Positions 1-7,763 of a stretch of 43,128 nucleotides of DNA are shown here, in pieces; the first letter of the stretch is position 1; the number at the start of each line of letters is the position of its first letter. A program made the translations under genes and the position numbers. Origin of the DNA: Prevotellaceae bacterium (GTDB lineage Bacteria > Bacteroidota > Bacteroidia > Bacteroidales > UBA932); the NCBI GenBank assembly GCA_031279695.1, contig JAITIA010000088.1:1-43128 (forward strand), written 5' to 3'. The notes below the pieces were generated by a model. It had not been told where the DNA came from and ran no database searches. It saw only the letters and a list, made by a program, of their open reading frames with translations.

Positions 1-1
1 A

Positions 2-2125
2 TGGTACGTTGCCGCTATTCTTTTGGGAAGTATGCTTGCTTTCCAATCGTGCAACAAGCAAGCCGGACGACAGATTGTCAGTCTTAACGGCGAATGGCAA
101 ATTGCCAAAACAGACGGGAAACTGCCCGACAAATATGCATCCACCACTCCGGTACCTGGGCTGGTGGATCTGGCGTTGCCGGCGCTCGACGTCATTGCTA
201 CTCCGGAGGTGGACGCCGCCAATGACGCAAATCGTCCATCATACGGATACAAGGAAGGCTGGTACTGGCATCGCCGCTCGTTCGATGTGCCGCGCACGGA
301 CGACGACGTTATCCAACTCAAGATATTCAAAGCGCGATACCATACCAAAGTCTATGTGAACGGACAGTTTGTCGGCGAAAACACTTACTGCTTCACGCCT
401 TCGTATTTCAACCTGAAACCTTTTCTGAAACAAGGCAACAACGAGATTGTTGTCGGTATCGGATGCTATGCTCAACTGCCCGATTCTGTTCCCACCGGAC
501 ATGATTTTGAAAAACTGACATATATTCCGGGCATATACGATAACGTGGAAATCACATTTTCCAACAAACCTTTTATTGAAAACATCCAGTGTGTTCCCAA
601 TATAAAGGATGAAAAACTTCGCGTCGTTGCCGAAATCGACGCTGAGCAAAGTCGGTCGGTGAAGTTGTCGTACTCCGTAAAGGAAAAGAGCACGGGCAAA
701 GAGGTGGCGGCGGGAACTGTTAAGACCGCAGACTTTGAGATACCGATGAAGGACGCCACGCTCTGGACGCCCGAAACGCCTGTCCTCTACGAACTGACGC
801 TTTCTACCGGCGCCGACTGTAAACGGGTAAACTTCGGGATGCGCACGTTCCGTTTCGACGCAGAAAGGAAAATCGCTCTGCTGAACGAACAACCCTTTTA
901 CCTGCGCGGAACCAATGTCTGCATATTCCGTTTCTTTGAAGACCCCGACCGAAAAGCGCTCCCATGGGACGCCGCATGGACGGTAAAACTCCACAAACGT
1001 TTTAAGGACATGCATTGGGAGATGGCACGCTACTGCATTGGCTTTCCGCCCGAACTATGGTACGAAGTCTGCGATAGTATCGGCTTCATGTTGCAGGATG
1101 AATTTCCACTGTGGGAAGGATACCCTGCTTCATTCACCTATCAGACGCCGCAGATTGCCGAAGAGTATCGCCGCTGGATGCGCGAACGCTGGAATCATCC
1201 CAGCGTCGTTATCTGGGATGCACAGAACGAAACGGTGGACAAGCGCACGGCAGAGGCATTCCGGCAAGTACGCGACCTCGACCTCTCTAATCGTCCGTGG
1301 GAAAACGGGTGGTCGGCGCCTGACCGACCGACCGACCCCGTCGAATCTCATCCCTATTTGTTTCAAGCCTACTGTGACATAAATCGCAAAGAACCGGAAG
1401 AGGGCTATAAAAAAGAATTTTTTGGCACTATCCGTAGGGCGGGCGGCGACGCAAGTAACCTTGCAGCGGTTGTCCACCATACAAGCGATATTTTTCCGAA
1501 TCCTTCGCTAATCAACGAATACGGCTGGATATGGCTTAACCGCGACGGCTCGACCACCACGCTGACCGATTATATCTACGAGATGTTTTGGCAGGGCAGC
1601 ACTTTGACGGCGCAGCAACGCCGGTACATCTACGCCCGCAATCTGGCAATGCTGACCGAATATTGGCGTGCGCATCGTCGCGCCGCCGGCATATTGCATT
1701 TCTGCGGACTTGCCTACTCGCGCTCCAAACCGCCGCGCGGACAGACGTCCGACAATTTTACGGACATTCTCAACCTGACATTCGAGCCGGAATTTTACAA
1801 ATATGTCAAACCTTCTTTCGCACCTGTGGGTTTGATGATCGATTTCTGGGAGAAATCCTGCAATCCGGCAAGTATGGTCGAAATCCCTGTATTTGTTATC
1901 AACGACCTGCCCGAAAAGTTTGAGCAGAACGTTACGCTGACACTCGAAAGAGACGGCAAAACAATTACATCGATACAACAGAAAGTCCTTGCCGAAGGAT
2001 ACGAATCGAAAGCCTTTCCGTTTGAACTTAAATTGTCTGCCGAAGCGGGCGATTACCTGCTCCGTGCAGAAATCACACGCAACGGGGAAAAGGTATTCAG
2101 CCTGAGAGACGTGAAGATAAAATAA
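2..2125 (+). CDS. Glycoside hydrolase family 2 lipoprotein (5' end outside window)
   Basis: This is probably a periplasmic or surface-anchored GH2 exo-glycosidase of the beta-galactosidase/beta-glucuronidase type. The frame is open to the left edge. The visible N-terminus, WYVAAILLGSMLAFQSC, is the end of a lipoprotein signal with the lipidated Cys, so only a few residues are missing and the in-frame TTG at 23 is unlikely to be the start. Order: sugar-binding jelly roll, immunoglobulin-like domain, then TIM barrel from about base 880. The predicted acid/base Glu is in WDAQNET (1229-1231) and the nucleophile Glu in INEYG (1517-1519), so both catalytic residues are kept. It precedes GH120 and GH97 genes on the same strand, as in a polysaccharide utilisation locus. 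The substrate cannot be read from sequence alone. Confidence 0.88.
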   Translation, partial: WYVAAILLGSMLAFQSCNKQAGRQIVSLNGEWQIAKTDGKLPDKYASTTPVPGLVDLALPALDVIATPEVDAANDANRPSYGYKEGWYWHRRSFDVPRTDDDVIQLKIFKARYHTKVYVNGQFVGENTYCFTPSYFNLKPFLKQGNNEIVVGIGCYAQLPDSVPTGHDFEKLTYIPGIYDNVEITFSNKPFIENIQCVPNIKDEKLRVVAEIDAEQSRSVKLSYSVKEKSTGKEVAAGTVKTADFEIPMKDATLWTPETPVLYELTLSTGADCKRVNFGMRTFRFDAERKIALLNEQPFYLRGTNVCIFRFFEDPDRKALPWDAAWTVKLHKRFKDMHWEMARYCIGFPPELWYEVCDSIGFMLQDEFPLWEGYPASFTYQTPQIAEEYRRWMRERWNHPSVVIWDAQNETVDKRTAEAFRQVRDLDLSNRPWENGWSAPDRPTDPVESHPYLFQAYCDINRKEPEEGYKKEFFGTIRRAGGDASNLAAVVHHTSDIFPNPSLINEYGWIWLNRDGSTTTLTDYIYEMFWQGSTLTAQQRRYIYARNLAMLTEYWRAHRRAAGILHFCGLAYSRSKPPRGQTSDNFTDILNLTFEPEFYKYVKPSFAPVGLMIDFWEKSCNPASMVEIPVFVINDLPEKFEQNVTLTLERDGKTITSIQQKVLAEGYESKAFPFELKLSAEAGDYLLRAEITRNGEKVFSLRDVKIK

Positions 2126-2175
2126 CGAATCATGCTGAAATTGCTTTGGATTGCCACGCTCGGTAGAAGGTGCAC

Positions 2176-2220
2176 GCCGACATCAACCTGCATCCATACG
2201 GGATGCAGGCTGACGTCGGC
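2176..2220. repeat. Extended REP-like hairpin downstream of the GH2 gene
   Basis: CCTGCATCC (2187-2195) pairs with GGATGCAGG (2201-2209) across a five-base loop. Outer arms 2176-2186 and 2210-2220 match at 9 of 11 positions, giving a stem of about 20 bp. Just upstream, GCTCGGTAGAA (2158-2168) is the constant block also found in the paired elements near 7.5 kb, so this looks like a diverged member of that family. It may also help end GH2 transcription, although no T-tract follows. Confidence 0.6.
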
Positions 2221-2369
2221 AAACAACGCAGTACCCCGCTAACATCGCAAATCAATTAAAGATGAATAAGATGATAAGAATAAATACAGAGTTCAACACT
2301 GCGCTTGCTTTCGGTGGACGCTTCACCATGCACGTGGTGCGACGTCCACCATACACGTAATGCGACTAT

Positions 2370-2465
2370 GTACCACGTGCATCGTACAGTGTGTACCATG
2401 TACATCGTACACGGTGTACCACGTACATCGTACAGTGTGTACCACGTGCATCGTACACGGTGTAC
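2370..2465. repeat. Four 23-bp tandem repeats ahead of the GH120 gene
   Basis: Four exact-length units start at 2370, 2393, 2416 and 2439, with GTAC of a fifth at 2462. Each begins GTACCAYGTRCATCGTAC, a near-palindrome bounded by GTAC. Units alternate between two endings: AGTGT in units 1 and 3, CGGT in units 2 and 4. This points to a 46-bp doublet that duplicated. More degenerate copies seem to extend upstream to about 2325. Twenty-three is not a multiple of three, so a peptide repeat is unlikely. The rest of 2126-2519 shows no gene. Confidence 0.85.
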
Positions 2466-2519
2466 GCTCCGGCGTTATCGAATAGAATGTTAATTATTAA
2501 AATATTAAATATAAGTATA

Positions 2520-4397
2520 ATGAAAACAGTTTTTATCTATTGTATTATGACGATATTCCTTGCAGGGTCGATAGAGGCTCGCGAATATCATGTTTCCGTT
2601 AATGGAAACGACGCAGGCAGCGGCTCTGAAGCTGCTCCCTTTAAAACAATCGGGCGGGCGGCAGAGGTCGCCTACGCCGGCGATGTGATTACCGTCCACG
2701 CAGGCACGTATCGCGAATGGGTTAATCCTCCACGCGGGGGCGAGAGCGACGAGCGGCGCATTGTATATCGCGCTGCCGCCGGCGAACGGGTCGAAATCAA
2801 AGGCTCGGAACGTATCGCCAATTGGCAAAAGGACGAGGGCGAGGTCTGGAAGATTGTGCTGCCAAACTCCTTCTTTGGCGACTATAATCCTTACAAGGAC
2901 CTGATTTATGGCGACTGGTTCTGGAACAATTGGCGCGACCATCACACGGGCGAGGTATTTCTCAATGGCAAATCGCTCTACGAAGCCGATTCGCTCCACA
3001 AGGTACGCAATCCCGTTGCCAATAGCAAGATTATCGACCCCGAAGGCTCGACCTACGTATGGTATTGTCGGAGCGACGAGCAGACTACCACCATCTGGGC
3101 AAACTTCCATAAATATAATCCCAACAAAGAAGAGGTGGAAATCAGCCTCCGCCGCACCTGTTTCTATCCCTCCAATCCGGGTATCAACTATCTGACCATA
3201 CAGGGCTTCCACATCAGCCAGGCGGCAACGCAGTGGGGAGCGCCAACAGCCGAGCAGATTGGCATGATTGCCACCCACTGGAACAAAGGCTGGATTATTG
3301 AGAACAACGTTATCAGTAATTCAAAATGTTCGGGTATTACGCTGGGTAAGGAACGCGGCACGGGACATAACGTGTGGCTGAACGACCAGAGTATCGACGG
3401 TTCGCTGCACTATATCGAGGTGGTTTTCCGTACCTTGCGCAACGGCTGGAGCAAGGAGAATATCGGCTCGCACATTGTCCGCAACAACGAAATCTTTGCC
3501 TGCGAACAGACAGGTATATGCGGCAGCATGGGCGCGGCATTCAGTATTATAGAAAACAATTATATCCACCATATATGGACAAAGCGACAGTTCCAAGGAG
3601 CCGAAATTGCAGGCATTAAGTTCCATGCCGCAATCGACACGCGGATAGGCAATAACCGCCTCCACAGCGTTGGGCGCGGGCTTTGGTGCGACTGGATGAC
3701 GCAGGGTACATGGATATACCGCAACCTGTTCTACGACAACGACCTCGAAGACATATATGTTGAAGTCAATCACGGACCTTATCTTGTGGAGAACAATATC
3801 TTCGCTTCGACGGTCAATATCTGGGACATGTCGCAGGGAGGCGCATTTGTGCACAATCTCTTTGCCGGCAGTGTCCGCGCCCACCCTGAACGTGGACGAT
3901 ATACGCCCTATCACCTGCCCCACAGCACCGAAGTTGCGGGTCTTTCGATTATTATCAATGGTGATAATCGTTTCTACAACAACCTCTTCTTGCCCGTCAG
4001 CCTGAAGGAGAAACTGTCGTATGGCACAGCCATATACAATAAGACGGGCTACCCGTCGTTTATCGACTGCAATGCATATTACAATGGCGCACAAGCGTAT
4101 GAGAAGGAAGAGCACAAGTTGGTGCAGCCCGATTTCGACCCTGAATTCCGCCTCGAAGATAAGGGTAATGAAGTATATGTGTCGTTTACCTTACAGGGAC
4201 TTGCCAATTTGCCGACAAGCACGGTGAATACCGAGCGACTTGGTAAAGCCAAAATGCCCAAACAGGCTTACGAACAACCCGACGGGTCGCCAATCGTTAT
4301 CAATTATGATTATTTTGGACGACAACGCGGCGAACGACCCGCTCCCGGACCCTTTGAGCAGATAAAAGACGGGGAAGTACGGCGGAAAGTATGGTAG
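2520..4397 (+). CDS. GH120-type beta-xylosidase (right-handed beta-helix)
   Basis: Predicted exported exo-beta-xylosidase. The ATG at 2520 follows an AT-rich leader and gives a clean signal peptide (MKTVFIYCIMTIFLAGSIEA). The frame stays open upstream through the tandem repeats, but that extension is not credible. The mature protein begins EYHVSVNGND and runs as a parallel beta-helix. Many blocks match remembered Thermoanaerobacterium XylC, including TYREWV, NPYKDLIYGDW, GEVFLNGKSLYE, RNGWSKE and YHLPHSTEVAG. The XylC catalytic pair (Asp382, Glu405) corresponds to Asp391 in LWCDW and Glu415 in VEVNHGPYL, so both are present. It follows the GH2 gene and precedes GH97, suggesting xylan or arabinoxylan side-chain processing. 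Substrate assignment remains family-level inference. Confidence 0.87.
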   Translation: MKTVFIYCIMTIFLAGSIEAREYHVSVNGNDAGSGSEAAPFKTIGRAAEVAYAGDVITVHAGTYREWVNPPRGGESDERRIVYRAAAGERVEIKGSERIANWQKDEGEVWKIVLPNSFFGDYNPYKDLIYGDWFWNNWRDHHTGEVFLNGKSLYEADSLHKVRNPVANSKIIDPEGSTYVWYCRSDEQTTTIWANFHKYNPNKEEVEISLRRTCFYPSNPGINYLTIQGFHISQAATQWGAPTAEQIGMIATHWNKGWIIENNVISNSKCSGITLGKERGTGHNVWLNDQSIDGSLHYIEVVFRTLRNGWSKENIGSHIVRNNEIFACEQTGICGSMGAAFSIIENNYIHHIWTKRQFQGAEIAGIKFHAAIDTRIGNNRLHSVGRGLWCDWMTQGTWIYRNLFYDNDLEDIYVEVNHGPYLVENNIFASTVNIWDMSQGGAFVHNLFAGSVRAHPERGRYTPYHLPHSTEVAGLSIIINGDNRFYNNLFLPVSLKEKLSYGTAIYNKTGYPSFIDCNAYYNGAQAYEKEEHKLVQPDFDPEFRLEDKGNEVYVSFTLQGLANLPTSTVNTERLGKAKMPKQAYEQPDGSPIVINYDYFGRQRGERPAPGPFEQIKDGEVRRKVW

Positions 4398-4432
4398 AAT
4401 TTACGATTTTAGATTAAAAAGAATGTTCAAAA

Positions 4433-4499
4433 CTCTGTGCTTCCTCTGTGAAACTCTGTGTTATGAAAATTACACGGAGAGCCACAGAGGTACACAGAG
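4433..4499. repeat. Long nested CTCTGTG hairpin after the GH120 gene
   Basis: CTCTGTG blocks at 4433-4439, 4444-4450 and 4454-4460 face complementary blocks at 4475-4478 (one mismatch), 4483-4489 and 4493-4499. Together they can fold into a single hairpin of about 67 nt with a ten-base loop. It lies 35 bases after the GH120 stop and may act as a terminator or RNA-stabilising structure. It also resembles dispersed Bacteroidetes intergenic palindromes. Confidence 0.65.
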
Positions 4500-4528
4500 A
4501 ATTATGAAGTCAATTACGAATTATTCAT

Positions 4529-4595
4529 AACAGAAAAGAACTTTGTGATCTTAGTGCCCTTTGTGGGAGTTAAAAAACAGAAAAGAACTTTGTGA
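4529..4595. repeat. 20-bp direct repeat upstream of the GH97 gene
   Basis: AACAGAAAAGAACTTTGTGA occurs exactly at 4529-4548 and 4576-4595, 47 bases apart and ending 17 bases before the GH97 start. It may be a small duplication or a pair of regulator sites. Confidence 0.75.
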
Positions 4596-4612
4596 GAAAA
4601 TAATTAATAAAA

Positions 4613-6586
4613 ATGAAAACAGTGTTTATTATAAGAAAAGTCAGTTTATGTGCCGTTTGTTTAACGGCAATGTCGCTGTGTGTTGCGGCAAAATCAGTAA
4701 AAATCATCTCTCCCAACGGACAATTGGAGGTACAGGTGTCGGTCGATAACAAAGTGTCGATGAGGCTTTGCGCCAACAATAAAGTACTGATGGAGATAGA
4801 CAGTATTAAACTCGAAACCGACAGAGGGCTGATGCCGTCGGCAGGCGCGAACATCCGCAGGGTGCGCACGAGTTCGACTGACCGCGTGATTAAACCGGTG
4901 ATTCGGGAGAAACGGGCTGAAATTCCGGAACGGTATAACGAGGCCATCGTGGAGTTTCGAGACAAAACCGGACTGCAAATCCGTGTGTACAATGACGGAA
5001 TCGCGTACCGGTTTGTCCTGAACCTCCCCGGCGACCTCAAAGTCTTTAACGAGCACGCCCGTTTCGTGTTCGACAAAGAGGCAAGCCTTACCTTCCAGAA
5101 GGACAGTAACCCCAACAGCGCATACGAAAATCCGTACATCACCTCACGCATCGACAGCCTGAGCGTGGGCGACATGGGGCACTTGCCGGCGCTGGTGCAA
5201 AACGGCGCAGGCGACTGTATCCTGCTGCTCGAAGCCAACATTCGGGACTATCCCTGCACGTGGATCAGGAAGTCAGGCAGCGGACTGGTCTCCCATCACT
5301 GGGGCATTCCCACCGGCTACAGGGGCGGCAACAGCGAGTTCGACCGGAAAAGTACCACCGGCAACGGGGACGTTATTGCACAGACCAAAGCGTCGCGCGA
5401 TCTTCCATGGCGGGTATTTGCCGTCGCTCAAAAGGAGACGGAACTGCTGACCAACCAGTTAGTGTACCTGCTGGGCGAGGAGTGCAGAATCGAAGACCCG
5501 TCGTGGATAAAGCCGGGCTGGGTAACCTTCGACTGGTGGTCGAAACTGGGTATCTATGGCGTGGACTTCAGGGCAGGCGTCAACACCGAAACAGCGAAAT
5601 ACATGATTGATTTCGCGGCGGAGTTCGGCCTGCGCTACTTCCTGTTCGACTTGGGATGGACGCACAGCAACGACCTCACGCAGACTGTTCCGGAACTCGA
5701 CATGCCGGAAGTGATACGCTATGCCGAAACAAAAAACGTCGATGTGATGCTCTGGGTAACGTATGCCCTGTTCGACGACCAGATGGACACCGCCTTACAG
5801 CAGTTCCGGAAGTGGGGGATAAAGGGAGTGAAGATCGACTTCATGAACCGGTCGGATCAGGAAGTCGTCGGCTTCTACTGGCGGGCGGCCGAAGCGTGCG
5901 CCAAATACAGAATGGTCGTGGATTTCCACGGCGCATACAGCCCCGACGGACTGCGACGGGCGTATCCGAATGTGCTGACCCGCGAAGCGCTGATCGAATT
6001 CGAGTTCAACGGCGTGGCAAATATCGACAATCCTGACCATCACTGCACCCTTCCTTTCATCCGCAATGTAGCCGGCCCGATGGATTATATCCCCGGCACA
6101 ATGAACAATGCGACCCGAAAGGACTTCCGTCCCAATGGCGACAAACCGATGGGACAGGGTACGCGGGCGCATTCGCTGGCAATGGCGGTCATTACCGAAA
6201 GCCCCATGCAGATGCTGTCGGATGCGCAGCCGCTCTATTATCGTGAACGCGAATGCACCGAGTTCCTGACGCAAATTCCCGTCGAATGGGACGAAATTGT
6301 ACCTATTGACGGGAAAGTGGGGGATTATGCGGCGCTTGCCCGACGCAGCGGAAACAGCTGGTACGTCGCCGCCATTACCGACTGGACGCCGCGCACCATG
6401 GAAATACGTTTCGACTTTCTGGACGAAGGTAAAACGTACCGCATGGACATAATCAGGGACGGCGTCAATGCCGACAGGTGCGCAAACGATTATAAAAAGG
6501 AAACGCTCGAAGTAAAAAAAGGCGATAAAATAAACGTAAATCTGGCCTCCGGCGGCGGCTGGATAGCGAAAATAGTGATTTTTTGA
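4613..6586 (+). CDS. Glycoside hydrolase family 97 enzyme, retaining alpha-galactosidase type
   Basis: Exported GH97 enzyme of 657 residues, the usual family size, with a signal peptide ending near VAA at residues 24-26. It has the N-terminal beta-sandwich (about 30-285), a central TIM barrel from about 290 and a C-terminal beta-domain. The barrel has Asp409 in GVKIDFM and Glu464 in ALIEFEFN. Their 55-residue spacing equals that remembered for the nucleophile and acid/base of the retaining B. thetaiotaomicron alpha-galactosidase (D415/E470). Inverting SusB-type alpha-glucosidases lack that Asp, so alpha-galactosidase or a related retaining activity is favoured. It is third in the GH2-GH120-GH97 series. 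The long leader (4398-4612) makes co-transcription uncertain. Confidence 0.88.
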   Translation: MKTVFIIRKVSLCAVCLTAMSLCVAAKSVKIISPNGQLEVQVSVDNKVSMRLCANNKVLMEIDSIKLETDRGLMPSAGANIRRVRTSSTDRVIKPVIREKRAEIPERYNEAIVEFRDKTGLQIRVYNDGIAYRFVLNLPGDLKVFNEHARFVFDKEASLTFQKDSNPNSAYENPYITSRIDSLSVGDMGHLPALVQNGAGDCILLLEANIRDYPCTWIRKSGSGLVSHHWGIPTGYRGGNSEFDRKSTTGNGDVIAQTKASRDLPWRVFAVAQKETELLTNQLVYLLGEECRIEDPSWIKPGWVTFDWWSKLGIYGVDFRAGVNTETAKYMIDFAAEFGLRYFLFDLGWTHSNDLTQTVPELDMPEVIRYAETKNVDVMLWVTYALFDDQMDTALQQFRKWGIKGVKIDFMNRSDQEVVGFYWRAAEACAKYRMVVDFHGAYSPDGLRRAYPNVLTREALIEFEFNGVANIDNPDHHCTLPFIRNVAGPMDYIPGTMNNATRKDFRPNGDKPMGQGTRAHSLAMAVITESPMQMLSDAQPLYYRERECTEFLTQIPVEWDEIVPIDGKVGDYAALARRSGNSWYVAAITDWTPRTMEIRFDFLDEGKTYRMDIIRDGVNADRCANDYKKETLEVKKGDKINVNLASGGGWIAKIVIF

Positions 6587-6634
6587 TTTACGATTTTTGA
6601 TTAGTGATTTTTGATTAGTGATTGGTGATTTAAT
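6582..6634. repeat. Short tandem repeat after the GH97 gene
   Basis: The stretch after the GH97 stop is built from GATTTTTGATTAGT (two copies) and related GATTNNTGATT units. It is one of several short-period AT-rich repeats in this window's intergenic regions. Confidence 0.6.
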
Positions 6635-6661
6635 AGACAAAGAAATAAACGAAATAATAAG

Positions 6662-7321
6662 ATGAAAAGACAAATTTTAATGTTATTGACAATTACGTTT
6701 TTGACGAGTTGTGTAAGTACAAAAAGAATGGCGGGTTATGTTGAGTCTCGGTTTATTGAGCCTTACGTCAATAGGGATTCCGGCAATATTGTTTTTGATT
6801 ATACGGAATTGGACAGTATCGATAAACCGGTGGTTGCAACAAAATTGAAATCACTGTTTATTCCTGCAATTTTTTATTGGCAGTGGAACAGGACAATAAA
6901 ATGCAAAATCGACCCCCGCACAGTTGGACAAGCATTTCAGGAGCATTTTCTAAACTTTGCCGACGAATTAAATCTGTATGAAAAATTACAGGGACGCCAA
7001 TTAGAAATCAAACTGGAAAAAATCCCCAACAGTTTCATTTATACGGATAATGGTTTTGCAATAATATATATTTATGGATATATGATGTCTTCTAAGGAAG
7101 CAATACTTCCACAGGTGAAAAATCTGGTTATCAGCTACAAACTGACCGACGCCAAACAAACAGTACAGGAAGGAAGAATTGAAATCGCAGATAAAAACGA
7201 GCCAATCTACAATCAATTGAAATTAGTAAAGACATTTACATGGTCGTATATCGACGTGTTCAAACACAACAATAAAACAATGGCACAAGAAACTGTCGAA
7301 CAATTATTAACCGATATTTAG
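6662..7321 (+). CDS. Uncharacterised lipoprotein
   Basis: A 219-residue protein I do not recognise. The N-terminus MKRQILMLLTITFLTSC is a lipoprotein signal with Cys17, followed by Val-Ser rather than the acidic run typical of surface export, so a periplasm-facing lipoprotein is likely. The rest alternates hydrophobic beta-strand-like stretches and polar segments with no further membrane span (for example LFIPAIFYWQWN and FAIIYIYGYMMSS). A-T rich codon use differs from the more GC-rich glycosidase genes upstream, suggesting separate origin. It sits 75 bases after GH97 on the same strand. No function is claimed. Confidence 0.75.
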   Translation: MKRQILMLLTITFLTSCVSTKRMAGYVESRFIEPYVNRDSGNIVFDYTELDSIDKPVVATKLKSLFIPAIFYWQWNRTIKCKIDPRTVGQAFQEHFLNFADELNLYEKLQGRQLEIKLEKIPNSFIYTDNGFAIIYIYGYMMSSKEAILPQVKNLVISYKLTDAKQTVQEGRIEIADKNEPIYNQLKLVKTFTWSYIDVFKHNNKTMAQETVEQLLTDI

Positions 7322-7326
7322 AGTCC

Positions 7327-7350
7327 GTCCGAAAAGTTGAGTTTTCGGAC
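7327..7350. terminator. Hairpin just after the lipoprotein gene
   Basis: GTCCGAAAA (7327-7335) and TTTTCGGAC (7342-7350) form a perfect nine-pair stem with a six-base loop, starting six bases after the stop codon. It could end transcription, but no T-run follows. The GTCCGTCCGAAAA block containing the left arm recurs at 43048-43060, so it may instead belong to a mobile-element end. Confidence 0.5.
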
Positions 7351-7411
7351 AGTTACCACTTGGTGATACGCTAAGTTACCACTTGGTGATCCGCTAAGTT
7401 ACCACTTGGTG
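7351..7411. repeat. 23-bp tandem repeats resembling an IS21-type element end
   Basis: AGTTACCACTTGGTGAT begins units at 7351 and 7374, and the partial AGTTACCACTTGGTG begins a third at 7397, with an exact 23-bp period. Units 1 and 2 differ at one base. Multiple subterminal repeats containing ACCACTTGGTGAT-like cores are a feature of IS21-family ends as I remember them. No istA or istB gene is present, so this would be a remnant or a solo end. Confidence 0.55.
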
Positions 7412-7458
7412 TCTGTCTATAAAGTCAGTCGAAATATTATTGTAACATGAAAGGCTGA

Positions 7459-7594
7459 GCAATCCGTAGGATTGCATCGCTCGGTAGAATCGGTTGCCAA
7501 AGAATTTCCTGCATCCTGTAAGGATGCATCCCTGCGGGATGCAAATGCGTGTGTGTGATGATGTTCTACCGAGCGATGCATCTCGCAGAGATGC
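7459..7594. repeat. REP/BIME-like element with paired inverted units
   Basis: Two 31-base units lie in opposite orientation at 7459-7489 (plus) and 7564-7594 (minus). Each is a 17-base hairpin joined to the constant block GCATCGCTCGGTAGAA. The stems differ but both pair perfectly: GCAATCC/GGATTGC in one and GCATCTC/GAGATGC in the other. Two more perfect 17-base hairpins, 7511-7527 and 7526-7542, sit between them. The layout resembles REP sequences paired into BIMEs that RAYT transposases mobilise. No RAYT gene is in the window. The rest of 7322-7961 holds the repeats above, a promoter, a palindrome and one small ORF. Confidence 0.75.
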
Positions 7595-7667
7595 AAAAAA
7601 CCGCAGCTGTCATGCCAACAGCGCAGCCGTCTGCGAAGTGCTTTGTATTCATATTATGCTCAGGAAG

Positions 7668-7699
7668 TTTGCCGTTTCAAAAAGTTTCACTATCTTTGC
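7668..7699 (+). promoter_or_regulatory. Bacteroidetes promoter upstream of the AAA ATPase
   Basis: TTTG at 7668-7671 and TATCTTTGC at 7691-7699 are separated by exactly 19 bases, matching the Bacteroides consensus TTTG-N19-TAnnTTTG. Transcription would begin near 7705 and run through the 28-bp palindrome and a 40-codon ORF to the ATPase at 7962. Confidence 0.75.
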
Positions 7700-7721
7700 A
7701 TCGTAATTATAAAATTAAATT

Positions 7722-7749
7722 ATTTGTTAATATTTAAATATTAACAAAT
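7722..7749. repeat. Perfect 28-bp AT-rich palindrome
   Basis: ATTTGTTAATATTT is followed directly by its reverse complement, a perfect palindrome about 17 bases downstream of the predicted transcription start. It is a candidate operator for a dimeric regulator or a cruciform site; no regulator gene is adjacent. Confidence 0.75.
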
Positions 7750-7763
7750 TAAATATTATTAAG

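Noticed and set aside
2391-2519. Longer N-terminus for the GH120 protein
   Set aside because: It would be translated from the tandem repeat and precede a perfect signal peptide starting at 2520.
7494-7706. Small ORFs across the REP-like hairpins
   Set aside because: They consist of hairpin repeats in arbitrary frame and run into the promoter.
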